Assembly (NCBI RefSeq): GCF_030685535.1
Contig: NZ_CP131601.1
Coordinates: 2,418,001-2,482,000 of the forward strand
Reading direction: 5' to 3'
Source: Photobacterium leiognathi
GTDB taxonomy: Bacteria; Pseudomonadota; Gammaproteobacteria; Enterobacterales; Vibrionaceae
DNA length: 64,000 nucleotides
Position 1 is the stretch's first letter; each line of letters opens with the position of its first letter. The position numbers and the translations under genes were made by a program. Below, one piece after another: positions 1-8,554 of this stretch. The notes below the pieces were generated by a model. That model was not told where the DNA came from. It did not search any database and worked only from the letters and a program-made list of their open reading frames with translations.

Positions 1-177
1 ATGTGCACCACCACATGCTTCAAATGCGATAGTGGTGGTTTCTAAATTTGAGAGAAACTTTAGAAGTTGGCTTCGATTATATTTCTTACGTAGCACCTCT
101 TTACCTGCGTAATTGTGTGCGACAGCATGAAAGCAGTGTTTACCTAAATCGATACCTAAGATGTGGATAGTAGACAT
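1..177 (-). CDS. IS110-family transposase, N-terminal fragment (continues beyond window)
   Basis: Fifty-nine codons are visible, starting at ATG 175-177 and open to the window edge. The first residues, MSTIHILGIDLGKHCFH, are the typical start of the RuvC-like DEDD nuclease domain of IS110/IS1111 transposases, with the first catalytic Asp at residue 10. Later 'LSNLETTTIAFEACGGAH' matches the next conserved stretch of the family (a second acidic residue, Glu, in FEACGG). The rest, including the Ser-containing C-terminal domain, is not visible, so whether the gene is intact cannot be said. Family assignment is firm; the subgroup is inferred from the short non-coding end. Confidence 0.85.
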   Translation of the reverse strand, partial: MSTIHILGIDLGKHCFHAVAHNYAGKEVLRKKYNRSQLLKFLSNLETTTIAFEACGGAH

Positions 178-236
178 ATGGTTCACCTCTTTGAAAGCCT
201 ACCCTAAGCCTAACGGCTTAGGATGAGGCGGACCAT
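1..236 (-). mobile_element. Insertion sequence of the IS110/IS1111 type, 5' end only
   Basis: The window opens inside an insertion sequence: the N-terminal part of its transposase is at 1-177 and about 60 bases of non-coding end follow. The end holds two imperfect inverted arms (178-189 and 225-236, 10 of 12 matching) around a perfect 8-bp hairpin (203-210 with 215-222). Such a short upstream end with inverted arms fits the IS1111 branch, where the guide (bridge) RNA is usually downstream of the transposase; an IS110-branch element would have a longer upstream end. The outer boundary near 236 is inferred. It abuts the galU terminator hairpin at 243. No target duplication can be judged because the other end is outside the window. 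Confidence 0.7.
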
Positions 237-242
237 ATAATT

Positions 243-268
243 AAGCGATGCTAATTAGCATCGCTTTT
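243..268 (-). terminator. Hairpin terminator downstream of galU
   Basis: A perfect 10-bp stem (AAGCGATGCT, 243-252, with 257-266) with an AATT loop lies 17 bases after the galU stop. It is symmetric; the T-tract is short on both strands, so strength is uncertain. Confidence 0.6.
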
Positions 269-284
269 CACAAGTCACTTACAA

Positions 285-1205
285 TTACAATGTTTTAGCT
301 AATTGCTTTAAGTAATCAGTAAACTCTTCACCAAACTGGTTATGGCGCATGCCGTATTCCACAAATGCCTTCATATAACCAATTTTACTACCGCAATCAT
401 GGCTTAAACCTGACATATGAAATGCATTCACTTGCTGGGATTGCATTAACATATCAATCGCATCAGTTAACTGGATTTCATCACCAGCACCAACAGGCGT
501 TCGAGCCAATAGCGCCCAAATTTCAGTCGGTAAAATATAACGTCCAACAATAGCCAAATTAGATGGTGCGTCTTCAACCGCTGGTTTCTCGACAACTTTT
601 GTCATCGGTGCTGATTCGCCAGCATGCAGTTCTACACCGTTAATATCAGCAACACCATAACTGGATACTTCTGACATTGGCACTGGCTCAACCATCACTT
701 GGCTGATTTTAGTCTCGTTGAATAACTTCACCATTGCAGCCATGTTATCGCAACGCAGATCACTTGCTACATCATCTAAAATCACATCAGGTAACACCAC
801 TGCAAAAGGGGCATCACCTACCAAAGGATGCGCACATAACACGGCATGACCTAAGCCTTTAGCTTGACCTTGGCGTACATGCATAATCGTCACATCAGGT
901 GGACAAATTGCTTGAACTTCTTCTAGTAGCTGACGTTTTACACGTGCTTCTAATGTCGCTTCCAACTCAAATGAAGTATCAAAGTGGTTTTCAATTGAAT
1001 TTTTTGAAGAGTGCGTCACAAGAATAATTTCTTTAATTCCTGCAGCAACACATTCACTCACCACATGTTGAATAAGCGGCTTATCAACAATAGGTAGCAT
1101 TTCTTTAGGAATAGCTTTTGTCGCTGGCAGCATACGCGTGCCTAAACCTGCTACTGGAATAACGGCTTTGCGTACTAATGAACGAGTCAATTTTTTATCC
1201 AACAT
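285..1205 (-). CDS. galU: UTP--glucose-1-phosphate uridylyltransferase
   Basis: GalU makes UDP-glucose from UTP and glucose 1-phosphate in the cytoplasm, feeding LPS, capsule and trehalose pathways. The 306-residue protein has the nucleotidyltransferase signature near residues 15-38 ([20 protein letters not shown], which contains the UTP-binding loop and catalytic Arg/Lys), the 'VLPDVILDD' metal site near 137 and 'VEKP' near 205. Length matches E. coli GalU (302). It lies 47 bases downstream of rfaH on the same strand and ends at a hairpin next to an insertion sequence. Start context is weak (no clear Shine-Dalgarno), so a slightly shorter N-terminus is possible. Together with ugd and rml genes in this window it supplies surface-polysaccharide precursors. 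Confidence 0.97.
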   Translation of the reverse strand: MLDKKLTRSLVRKAVIPVAGLGTRMLPATKAIPKEMLPIVDKPLIQHVVSECVAAGIKEIILVTHSSKNSIENHFDTSFELEATLEARVKRQLLEEVQAICPPDVTIMHVRQGQAKGLGHAVLCAHPLVGDAPFAVVLPDVILDDVASDLRCDNMAAMVKLFNETKISQVMVEPVPMSEVSSYGVADINGVELHAGESAPMTKVVEKPAVEDAPSNLAIVGRYILPTEIWALLARTPVGAGDEIQLTDAIDMLMQSQQVNAFHMSGLSHDCGSKIGYMKAFVEYGMRHNQFGEEFTDYLKQLAKTL

Positions 1206-1252
1206 ATTTCGTTATAGACATCTTCATTGATGATTGTGTGGTGATCTACTAA

Positions 1253-1756
1253 TTATTTCTTTAATAAATCCGTATTTTCTACGCTTACCTTTACAGGCTT
1301 ACCAAGAAGATTTATCAACATAAATGAGCGTTTTTCACCATCAGCTTCTTGATAAATAGCTTCTAAACCTTGGAACTTACCTTGCTCCAACTTTAGTTTT
1401 TCACCAGGTTGAGGCAACATTGATAATAATCGTTGATGCTCTACACTATCTTCATTCATCATCAAATTATAAATTAGCTCTTCTCGCACTTTCTGAGGAA
1501 AAGTACCACAGCGAATGAAGTCAGCGACACCTCGTGTTGAGCGCACTGAAGTATAACTAACGACTTCAGGATCAAAATGCACAAAAACGTAATTAGGAAA
1601 TAGCGGTTCAATAGACTCTGCTCGCTTTCCTCGAGTTATCTTCTGTACCGTTACTTGCGGGTAATAACAATCAACACCCTGACGGTCAAGATTGATCACT
1701 GCACGCTCTTGCTCACTGCGTTTACAATAAAGTAAATACCAATCTTTCATCATCAA
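1253..1756 (-). CDS. rfaH: Transcription antitermination protein RfaH
   Basis: RfaH is a NusG paralogue recruited to RNA polymerase paused at ops sites; it suppresses termination and couples translation in long LPS, capsule and pilus operons. The 167-residue protein has an NGN domain (WYLLYCKRSEQERAVINL at the start, 'ESIEPLFPNYVFVHF', 'STRGVADFIR') and a C-terminal KOW domain after about residue 112 ('PGEKLKLEQGKFQGLEAIY'). Length and motif order match E. coli RfaH (162). Start could be any of the first three Met codons. An ops element upstream of rmlB (40183-40194) is its expected target here. Confidence 0.95.
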   Translation of the reverse strand: MMMKDWYLLYCKRSEQERAVINLDRQGVDCYYPQVTVQKITRGKRAESIEPLFPNYVFVHFDPEVVSYTSVRSTRGVADFIRCGTFPQKVREELIYNLMMNEDSVEHQRLLSMLPQPGEKLKLEQGKFQGLEAIYQEADGEKRSFMLINLLGKPVKVSVENTDLLKK

Positions 1757-2116
1757 TCCTAATAATTTTAAACCGCGCTTATTATATACATAAAGATGAT
1801 GCTTTTATATGACTGCTCAGCAGGACGCTTATAAAATCGGCACTGTATATATACTCATCTCTACAGTCAGAATCCAAGAAAATGCAGGCAAATCACCCAT
1901 TCAATTTGTAACATTTATGAATAATTAAATTCTATAGATTATAAAACCATAAAAAACCAAAAAAACAGCCATATAAACCACAGTTAAATTAATATGCAAA
2001 ATTACCAACAAGTTTTTATTGTGTAATTTGATTTTTCAATTTTGAACAAATTAAGGACAATATCTTTTATTTCAATACCTTAAAATGTTTTCACAATGTA
2101 CTCCAAATGTAAAAAC
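1757..2116. other. AT-rich intergenic region between rfaH and the POT transporter
   Basis: This divergent intergenic stretch is very AT-rich and carries no convincing gene. A consensus TATAAT on the minus strand lies about 30 bases upstream of rfaH (in the TTATTATATACA stretch near 1778-1790), but no good -35 box accompanies it. A small CTGCTCAGCAG palindrome is near 1813. Confidence 0.4.
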
Positions 2117-2145
2117 TTGCAGTCATATATATTGTGCTTTATAAA
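2117..2145 (+). promoter_or_regulatory. Sigma-70-type promoter for the POT transporter gene
   Basis: A -35 box TTGCAG (2117-2122), a 17-base spacer and a -10 box TATAAA (2140-2145) precede the transporter start by about 48 bases. Predicted from sequence only. Confidence 0.6.
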
Positions 2146-2192
2146 ACTACAGGTATTAGCAAACACACCATCACAATAATATAGAGAATCCT

Positions 2193-3581
2193 ATGAGTCA
2201 TAATAATAGTGGTACCTTATTGGGCCACCCAAAAGGCTTGTTCCTGTTATTTGGAACAGAGCTATGGGAGCGTTTCTCCTACTACGCAATGCGCGCTATT
2301 CTAGTTTTATATCTAACAGATAAAACCATTGATGGTGGTCTAGGCTGGACAACCCAAGAAGCACTAAGTTTATACGGCATCTACACCAGTCTTGTTTACT
2401 TCACACCTTTAATTGGTGGTTGGATTGCTGATAACTTTTTAGGTCAACGCCGCTCAATTATTATTGGTGGCGTGTTAATGGCTATTGGTCAATTTACCCT
2501 TGCACTTCCACACAGTGTGGTTGATCCACACGCAGTTAAAGCTTTCTATGTGGGCTTAACATTCCTGATCATCGGTAATGGCTTATTTAAGCCAAATATT
2601 TCTACCATGGTAGGTGACTTATACGAAGAAGGTGATAATCGTCGTGATGGCGCATTTACCATCTTCTACATGGGTATCAATATTGGTTCGCTATTGGCAG
2701 GTGTGATCGCAGGTACAGCGTCAGCTGTTTACGGTTGGAAAGCAGGCTTTTTATGTGCAGGCTTCGGTATGCTGTTTAGCTTACTGATCCAACTATTTTT
2801 TGCACAGCGTTACCTTGGTAATATCGGTACGGTTCCAGCAGCTGTTCGTGATGCTGCAAAGAATGCCAGTGGTAAAAAAGAGCCTCTTACTAAAGTTGAA
2901 CGTGATCGCCTAAAAGTTATCATGGTGATGTGTACTTTCGTTATCGTATTCTGGGCGGGCTTTGAACAAGCTGGCGGCTTAATGAATATCTACTCACAAG
3001 AATACACAAACCGTATGATTGGTAGCTTTGAAGTACCAGCAGCTTGGTTCCAATCTCTTAACCCATTCTTCATTATCATCTGTGCGCCAATTCTGGCTTC
3101 ACTATGGGTAAAAATGGGTAAGAAAGAGCCTAACTCACCTGTAAAATTTGCACTAGCAATGTTTTCATTAGCATTAGGTTTTGCTTGTATGATCGGTGCT
3201 GCACTTGAGCAAGGTGGCGATATGACAGTGAAAACCTCGATGCTATGGCTTATTGGTGCATACTTCTTCCATACTATTGGTGAACTATGTCTATCACCTA
3301 TCGGTCTATCAATGGTTACTAAACTTGCTCCATTACGCCTAGCATCATTAATGATGGGTGCATGGTTTGGTGCGAATGCGATTGCAAACTACATTGCAGG
3401 TGAAATTGGTTCACGCATTGGTGAAGCAGGTCCTCTTGCTATCTTCTCTGGCATTGCAATTACAGCAGTGATTGCAGGTGTTTTACTTCTACTGTTATCT
3501 AATACGCTAATCAATTGGATGCATGGTGCAGAGTCATCAAACGATGATGAGCACGTTGAAGTAAAAACAGCAGAAGCTTAA
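2193..3581 (+). CDS. Proton-dependent di/tripeptide transporter (POT/PTR family)
   Basis: An inner-membrane symporter that takes up small peptides with protons. The 462-residue sequence is strongly hydrophobic with the usual 12-14 membrane segments. It carries the POT proton-coupling motif ExxER at residues 23-27 (TELWERFSYYAM), the 'FYMGINIGSLLAG' PTR2 signature near 153-165, and 'ELCLSPIGLSMVTKLAP' in the C-terminal half. Closest to the DtpA/DtpB-type bacterial transporters; substrate range is not determinable from sequence. Monocistronic, with its own promoter and a strong terminator. Confidence 0.93.
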   Translation: MSHNNSGTLLGHPKGLFLLFGTELWERFSYYAMRAILVLYLTDKTIDGGLGWTTQEALSLYGIYTSLVYFTPLIGGWIADNFLGQRRSIIIGGVLMAIGQFTLALPHSVVDPHAVKAFYVGLTFLIIGNGLFKPNISTMVGDLYEEGDNRRDGAFTIFYMGINIGSLLAGVIAGTASAVYGWKAGFLCAGFGMLFSLLIQLFFAQRYLGNIGTVPAAVRDAAKNASGKKEPLTKVERDRLKVIMVMCTFVIVFWAGFEQAGGLMNIYSQEYTNRMIGSFEVPAAWFQSLNPFFIIICAPILASLWVKMGKKEPNSPVKFALAMFSLALGFACMIGAALEQGGDMTVKTSMLWLIGAYFFHTIGELCLSPIGLSMVTKLAPLRLASLMMGAWFGANAIANYIAGEIGSRIGEAGPLAIFSGIAITAVIAGVLLLLLSNTLINWMHGAESSNDDEHVEVKTAEA

Positions 3582-3602
3582 TCAGAATAGAATAAATACG
3601 TC

Positions 3603-3635
3603 AGGGTAGTGTTTAATAGCACTACCCTTTTTTAT
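3603..3635 (+). terminator. Rho-independent terminator of the POT transporter
   Basis: A perfect 9-bp stem (AGGGTAGTG 3603-3611 with 3620-3628) is followed by a run of eight T. It overlaps the last codon of the convergent rssB. Confidence 0.9.
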
Positions 3636-4696
3636 AGGTTTAAATGTTTAAAATTGACACTGAAGCTAGCATGGCCTCTCTGACTCAATGAAAGTCGGCC
3701 TCCTGATGGGGAAATGGCTAATTTTGATAATGTATTATGGTTCGCTTGCTGTCCGAGCCAATGTCCAGAACTGACGTCGTAATTATTTTCACTGGTACGT
3801 AATTGCGCATTAATACCTACTGGTAACACATGTAAACAGCGCTCAGATAAATCAAACAGCCCAAATAGTCCTTTAACGGGTGATGCATAGCCCGAATGCT
3901 TCATTCCTTGCTCTAGTTGTGCCACTAAATGACTTAAGCTTTCTAAGCTGTTTCCTTGATTCCGTAAATACTCATTAAAAAAAGCACGGATCAATAGTGC
4001 CGTTGCTGTCGCGTTATCACCACCACTACTGGTATCTATTAGGTAAAATGCTAATTGCCCATCAAATAGCCACGTATAATCAAGTAGTACAGGTAAGATA
4101 TCCGCAGACTGCAACACACAATAATTTAACTGCCAATGCCCATATGAAGATTGAGTATCAGGCATTAGTCCCACAAGAAGATCGCGAGCAGCTTTCGGAT
4201 TATTTTGCAGCTCCTTTAAGTGCCATGCTAACTCTTCTTCAACGGGCTCTGATTCTTCGGAAGTTGCAAACCATCGGTTTGAAAAGTCTTGCCTATCATG
4301 CATCGCACTGTTTTGCGTTCTTAATACTGACAGCATTGATGATTTCAACATTAATATATTATCTAATGGCTTAATCAAAAAATCTTTGACACCAAGCCTT
4401 AATGCTAAAGCAACATCAGCCATTTCCCCTGTACCTGAAATCACAATCACAGGGATCATAGGGTACTGAATAGCGACCTCTTCAACAAACTCCATGCCTG
4501 TCATTACAGGCATAGCAAGATCGCACAACAATAAATCTGGAATATGTTCTTTTAACGCACGCAATCCTTCTAAGCCATTATCTGCTTCTTGCACCAAGCA
4601 TCCTTGGCTTTCTAAAAAGCCAACAATCATATTCCTGAATACAGGATCATCCTCAACAACAAGAACATCTTTTCCCTCGAGCAAAATTACCTCCAT
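3632..4696 (-). CDS. rssB: Response regulator RssB (RpoS adaptor)
   Basis: RssB delivers the stationary-phase sigma factor RpoS to ClpXP for degradation. The 354-residue protein has a receiver domain (residues 9-130; 'VLVVEDD', phospho-acceptor Asp59 in LLCDLAMPV, 'ALRLGVKDFLIKPL' with the conserved Lys) and a C-terminal PP2C-like pseudophosphatase region ('FYLIDTSSGGDNATATALLIRAFFNEYL'). Motif order and spacing follow E. coli RssB (337 aa). Two candidate starts have ribosome sites: ATG 4694-4696 after GGAG, and TTG 4682-4684 after GGAGG; the ATG is used here. Encoded alone, divergent from a LysR regulator. No partner kinase is nearby, as is usual for RssB. Confidence 0.9.
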   Translation of the reverse strand: MEVILLEGKDVLVVEDDPVFRNMIVGFLESQGCLVQEADNGLEGLRALKEHIPDLLLCDLAMPVMTGMEFVEEVAIQYPMIPVIVISGTGEMADVALALRLGVKDFLIKPLDNILMLKSSMLSVLRTQNSAMHDRQDFSNRWFATSEESEPVEEELAWHLKELQNNPKAARDLLVGLMPDTQSSYGHWQLNYCVLQSADILPVLLDYTWLFDGQLAFYLIDTSSGGDNATATALLIRAFFNEYLRNQGNSLESLSHLVAQLEQGMKHSGYASPVKGLFGLFDLSERCLHVLPVGINAQLRTSENNYDVSSGHWLGQQANHNTLSKLAISPSGGRLSLSQRGHASFSVNFKHLNL

Positions 4697-5001
4697 TTCA
4701 CTCCGATAACTTAGATTTATTAACCAATAATCTGACGAACACTTTATATCCGTCTAATCATTGCGACACTACTAAGCATAGAAAAAAGCTAGACAGAAAT
4801 GCATAACATCGTGCATTTAATAAAAAATAAATTAATTTATGTAATACACTTCAAATTATTAGGTCTGTATTCTCGTTATAACTAAATAGCCAAAAACTTG
4901 AGCAACATAGATTTTTCTTATACAAATCCGATAAAAAGTGATGCATTTGACTCATTTTGTTATACAATTGCACATCATAAGCGTTCAATAATGACTTTTT
5001 T
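4697..5001. other. Divergent rssB / lysR promoter region
   Basis: About 300 bases of AT-rich sequence with no gene. It contains two small perfect inverted repeats: AAATGCA/TGCATTT (4797-4803 and 4812-4818) and the 14-base palindrome at 4827-4840. LysR regulators often bind such divergent regions, but no TTA-N7-TAA-like site is clear enough to call. A -10-like TACAAT lies about 30 bases before the lysR start. Confidence 0.35.
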
Positions 5002-5886
5002 ATGAAACTTGACGATCTAAATTTATTCCGCATGGTTGTGGAAAATGGTAGCTATACGGCTGCATCAAGAAAGACCCAGGTACCTGTAGCAACACTGACA
5101 CGTCGAATTCAAGCACTAGAAGAAGGCCTTAACATCCGCCTGCTTAATCGTCATGCCCGTAAATTGTCGCTTACAGAAGCAGGACAAAAGTTCTATCACG
5201 ACTGCGCACCTTTACTACAACAACTGTTAGATACAACAGAACATATTAGTGAAGAGTGTAAAGGAGCAGCGGGTAAGTTACGTATCGCTGCACCTGCAAA
5301 CATTACTAAAGTAATGCTTCAGCCGTTATTAAATGCTTTTATGCTAGAACACCCTGCGATTAGCATTCAGCTATACATGAGCAACGAACCAGATCAACTT
5401 GATCCTACCGATTGGGATGTTATGTTCCGCATCGGTCCTCAACGCGATTCAACGCTTATTGCTCGCCGCATCAATGAAGTAAAAGACATTCTTGTTGCTA
5501 GCCCTGATTACCTGAAGAAAAACCCAGAGCCTAAGCATGCACAGGACCTTCATGAGCATACACTGCTAAAAGGTAATCCTTTACTGCGCTGGCGCTTGAA
5601 TAACCACAATGGCGAAACAGTAACCATCAACGAACGTGGTCGCTTTGAAGCAAGTGAACTTAATGTAGTGCGTAAAGCATGTTGCGCTGGTCTTGGTATT
5701 ACTTTAATGCCAGATGTAATGTTAGAAAAATACATTGCAGCAGGTGAAATTGTACAAGTACTGAAAAACTGGTCAGCAAACCCACGTGACGTATATCTGA
5801 TTTATAACCACCGTGATTACCAACCAGAAAAACTACGTTTATTTATTGATTTTGCAAGTCACTACTTTGACTTAGAAAAACACTAA
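5002..5886 (+). CDS. LysR-family transcriptional regulator
   Basis: A 294-residue LTTR with the winged helix-turn-helix at residues 1-60 (LFRMVVENGSYTAASRKT, then 'ATLTRRIQALEEGLNIRLLNR') and a type-2 periplasmic-binding-like effector domain from about 90 ('GKLRIAAPANITKVMLQPLL'). The length is standard for the family. The start has no obvious Shine-Dalgarno but coincides with the normal MKLDDLNLF beginning. The target genes and ligand are unknown. It is divergent from rssB, and the next genes on its strand are only a broken yohC-like remnant, so context gives no clue to function. Confidence 0.9.
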   Translation: MKLDDLNLFRMVVENGSYTAASRKTQVPVATLTRRIQALEEGLNIRLLNRHARKLSLTEAGQKFYHDCAPLLQQLLDTTEHISEECKGAAGKLRIAAPANITKVMLQPLLNAFMLEHPAISIQLYMSNEPDQLDPTDWDVMFRIGPQRDSTLIARRINEVKDILVASPDYLKKNPEPKHAQDLHEHTLLKGNPLLRWRLNNHNGETVTINERGRFEASELNVVRKACCAGLGITLMPDVMLEKYIAAGEIVQVLKNWSANPRDVYLIYNHRDYQPEKLRLFIDFASHYFDLEKH

Positions 5887-5917
5887 TAACGCTGGTTAAT
5901 AGCAATATTATTCGACT

Positions 5918-5958
5918 AAATGCCATATTATCCCCTTTAATATGGCATTTTTGTTTTT
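5918..5958 (+). terminator. Rho-independent terminator of the LysR gene
   Basis: A perfect 13-bp stem (5918-5930 with 5938-5950), loop TCCCCTT, then a T-rich tail. Confidence 0.92.
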
Positions 5959-6099
5959 GTAGAAGCTGTATTTTTTTATCATTGTCAGCAAACAAATAAT
6001 AGCAAACCTTGCGCTCCCCTCCGTTCCCGACTAAACGTTATAAGACAATAAAAAAACAACTACCACACACCATATCGCGAACTCACACATAATAAATTT

Positions 6100-6333
6100 A
6101 TGGCGGCCTTATTCCCCCACCTTTAGTTTCTAATGTTAGTCGGACTTGCAGGGCTCACTTACTCGGTATATCTGCTTTACACAAGCGTTCCTATTTTGAT
6201 GCATATACCAGAAGAGCGAGGCTTCATTTACGCAAGTTCAATTGTCACTGCAGGGCTTGTACTACTTGTTTCCATCATAACGTCTTCTGTTATTTTATGG
6301 AGTTATGGTTTTGGCCCTGAGTTTGTGCATTAA
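6100..6333 (+). pseudogene. Remnant of a Yip1-family inner-membrane protein gene (yohC-like)
   Basis: The frame from 6133 encodes 66 residues (MLVGLAGLTYSVYLLYTSVPILMHIPEERGFIYASS..., shown in part) that correspond to the last two membrane segments of the YohC/Yip1-family protein, ending in 'SSVILWSYGFGP'. The same frame continues upstream as MAALFPHL-stop-FL-MLVGL from 6100, where intact relatives are expected to read ...LWFLM..., so a Trp codon appears to have become TAG (6124-6126). The N-terminal two thirds of the usual roughly 190-residue protein are not recognisable between 5951 and 6099. I therefore read it as a decayed gene, not as a small functional protein. Confidence 0.7.
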
Positions 6334-6351
6334 TCTAAACACTTCAAAAAC

Positions 6352-6382
6352 AAAAAAGCCAACACGTCAAACATGTCGGCTT
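6352..6382 (-). terminator. Rho-independent terminator of purF
   Basis: On the minus strand a 12-bp stem (6356-6367 with 6371-6382, two G-U pairs that exist only in the minus-strand RNA) is followed by six T, 25 bases after the purF stop. Confidence 0.85.
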
Positions 6383-6407
6383 TCATCTACATAATAGAAA
6401 AAGTTAT

Positions 6408-7925
6408 CTAAACACCTTCGTTATGTAACTCTAAATTCGCCAAATCTTGCTGAATTTCTCGCTGTTGTTTAGAGTCATCGCTACGTAACGAATCAAGGTA
6501 TTCTAAGTATTCTTGATTTACATCACCTGTGACGTAATTACCATTAAATACAGATGTCTCAAACAATTTAATTTCAGGGTTACCTTCTGCCACGGCATCA
6601 ACAAGATCCTGTAAATCTTGGAAGATCAAACCATCAGCACCGATGATGTTCGAAATCTCATCCACTTCACGACCATGAGCAATTAGCTCATTTGCACTTG
6701 GCATATCAATACCGTACACGTTCGGGAAACGAATTTCAGGCGCCGCTGATGCTAAGTATACTTTCTTCGCGCCCGCTTCACGTGCCATCTCGATGATCTG
6801 CTCTGATGTCGTACCACGAACAATTGAATCATCCACCAGCAGAACACTCTTATCTTTGAACTCAGAGCGAATCGCATTTAACTTACGACGCACTGACTTA
6901 CGACGCATTTGCTGTCCCGGCATGATAAAGGTACGACCGACATAACGGTTCTTAACAAATCCTTGGCGATAAGGCTTATCAAGTGTGCGTGCGATCTCTA
7001 ATGCACTATCACAAGAGGTTTCAGGGATAGGGATCACAACGTCAATATCAACATCAGCCCATTCACGCTTGATCTTCTCACCAAGTTTCGTGCCCATAGC
7101 AAGACGAGCGCCATATACCGATACTTTATCAATAAATGAGTCAGGACGAGCAAAATAAACAAACTCAAACACACATGGATTTAGCTGTGGATTATCCGCA
7201 CATTGCTGAGTGAACAACTGACCATCAAAGGTAATATAAACTGCTTCACCCGGTGCAATATCTCGAACAAAATCAAAACCTACCGCATCAAGCGCTACAG
7301 ACTCTGATGCCACCATATATTCAATTTTGCCCTGCTCTTCACGTTTACCGATACACAATGGACGAATACCATTCGGATCGCGAAAAGCAATCAAGCCATG
7401 ACCAATCACCATAGCAACAACGGCATAAGCCCCTTTTACAATACGATGAACTTCAGCAATCGCTGCAAAAATCTCATCAGGGCTAATAGGGTAACTTTGG
7501 CAATGCTCAAGTTGATTTGCCAAAATATTCAATAGAATTTCAGAGTCAGACGTTGTATTAACGTGACGTTTAGCTTGCTCAAATAACGTCTCACGAATAT
7601 CAGCAGCATTGGTTAAATTACCGTTATGTGCCAATGAGATACCATATGGAGAATTTACATAAAAAGGTTGAGCTTCTGATGCACTAGAGCTACCAGCCGT
7701 TGGGTAGCGAACATGACCAATACCAACAGTTCCTTGTAAGCGTTGCATGTGTTTTGCTTCAAACACATCACGTACTAAGCCATTGGCTTTACGCAGACGG
7801 AAACGATTGCTTTCTAAGGTACAAATACCCGCAGCATCTTGGCCGCGATGTTGCAGCACAGTAAGTGCATCATAGATAGACTGGTTTACCGGGGTTGAGC
7901 CCACGATTCCAACAATACCACACAT
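6408..7925 (-). CDS. purF: Amidophosphoribosyltransferase
   Basis: PurF catalyses the first committed step of purine synthesis, PRPP plus glutamine to 5-phosphoribosylamine. The start is placed at ATG 7923-7925 and not at the upstream in-frame codon (7964), because the enzyme needs Cys at position 2 (MCGIVGIVG) as its glutamine-hydrolysing nucleophile after Met removal. This gives 505 residues, the E. coli length. The N-terminal Ntn glutaminase domain ('[12 protein letters not shown]', 'GHVRYPTAG', 'AHNGNLTN') is followed by the PRPP-binding domain ('[17 protein letters not shown]'). It forms an operon with cvpA, which ends 73 bases upstream, under a PurR box. Confidence 0.98.
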   Translation of the reverse strand: MCGIVGIVGSTPVNQSIYDALTVLQHRGQDAAGICTLESNRFRLRKANGLVRDVFEAKHMQRLQGTVGIGHVRYPTAGSSSASEAQPFYVNSPYGISLAHNGNLTNAADIRETLFEQAKRHVNTTSDSEILLNILANQLEHCQSYPISPDEIFAAIAEVHRIVKGAYAVVAMVIGHGLIAFRDPNGIRPLCIGKREEQGKIEYMVASESVALDAVGFDFVRDIAPGEAVYITFDGQLFTQQCADNPQLNPCVFEFVYFARPDSFIDKVSVYGARLAMGTKLGEKIKREWADVDIDVVIPIPETSCDSALEIARTLDKPYRQGFVKNRYVGRTFIMPGQQMRRKSVRRKLNAIRSEFKDKSVLLVDDSIVRGTTSEQIIEMAREAGAKKVYLASAAPEIRFPNVYGIDMPSANELIAHGREVDEISNIIGADGLIFQDLQDLVDAVAEGNPEIKLFETSVFNGNYVTGDVNQEYLEYLDSLRSDDSKQQREIQQDLANLELHNEGV

Positions 7926-7998
7926 TTCCAAAATCCTCGTCGTGCATAAAAATACAGTTACCAAATTAAGATAACTTGGTAACTGCTATTAATTGGCG

Positions 7999-8493
7999 CT
8001 ACTTAATGTTGGGTAAGAAGCTAGAACTATGTTTGATGTAGGAGAAAAACCATTCAATCACAACACCAAACTGTGGGATCAACTTTGATTGTTTCCACCA
8101 ATCAGAGCTTGCAAACCCAGTAAAGGCATCAAGAAAGAACAATACAGCCGCAACAATTAAGACGCCGCGAACCCCACCAAAAACTACGCCTAATACCCGA
8201 TCAGTGCCAGATAACCCTGTTTTCTGAACCAACTGACCAATAACATAGTTAACTACCGCGCCTACTATTAGCGTTGCAATAAATAAAACGGCAATAGCAC
8301 TACCGTTGCGGAGCATCTCATCATGGAAGTTTGTAAAGTGTACAGCCAATTGCGGGTAAAAATTACTGGCAACGAAAAAGGCAGTAAACCAAATAACTAA
8401 TGAGAGTGCTTCCTTAACAAAACCTCGGATTAAACTCACCAAAGCGGAAAAGCCAATCACGGCTAAAATTACATAATCAATCCAGATCATCAT
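7999..8493 (-). CDS. cvpA: Membrane protein CvpA (colicin V production / purF operon)
   Basis: CvpA is a small inner-membrane protein needed for colicin V export in E. coli and linked to envelope homeostasis; its biochemical role is not settled. The 164 residues begin [20 protein letters not shown] and include the conserved '[14 protein letters not shown]', '[22 protein letters not shown]' and 'SSSFLP' stretches, with four membrane segments. Either of the first two Met codons may be the start. It is the first gene of the cvpA-purF operon; a PurR-type box lies 46 bases upstream. Confidence 0.95.
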   Translation of the reverse strand: MMIWIDYVILAVIGFSALVSLIRGFVKEALSLVIWFTAFFVASNFYPQLAVHFTNFHDEMLRNGSAIAVLFIATLIVGAVVNYVIGQLVQKTGLSGTDRVLGVVFGGVRGVLIVAAVLFFLDAFTGFASSDWWKQSKLIPQFGVVIEWFFSYIKHSSSFLPNIK

Positions 8494-8538
8494 GTGTCAT
8501 TCGTCTTGTTGATGCGTATTCTAACAGAAAAAATGAAG

Positions 8539-8554
8539 ACGCAAACGTTTACTT
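8539..8554 (-). promoter_or_regulatory. PurR operator upstream of cvpA-purF
   Basis: On the minus strand the 16-mer AAGTAAACGTTTGCGT matches the palindromic PurR consensus ACGCAAACGTTTGCGT at 14 of 16 positions. Its 3' end overlaps a plausible -35 (TTTGCG), 16 bases before a -10-like TAGAAT, so bound PurR would block RNA polymerase. The position is equivalent to the known E. coli cvpA-purF operator. Confidence 0.8.

Noticed and set aside
365..553. Plus-strand 62-codon frame inside galU
   Set aside because: It is antisense to a certain gene, has no ribosome site and has no recognisable features.
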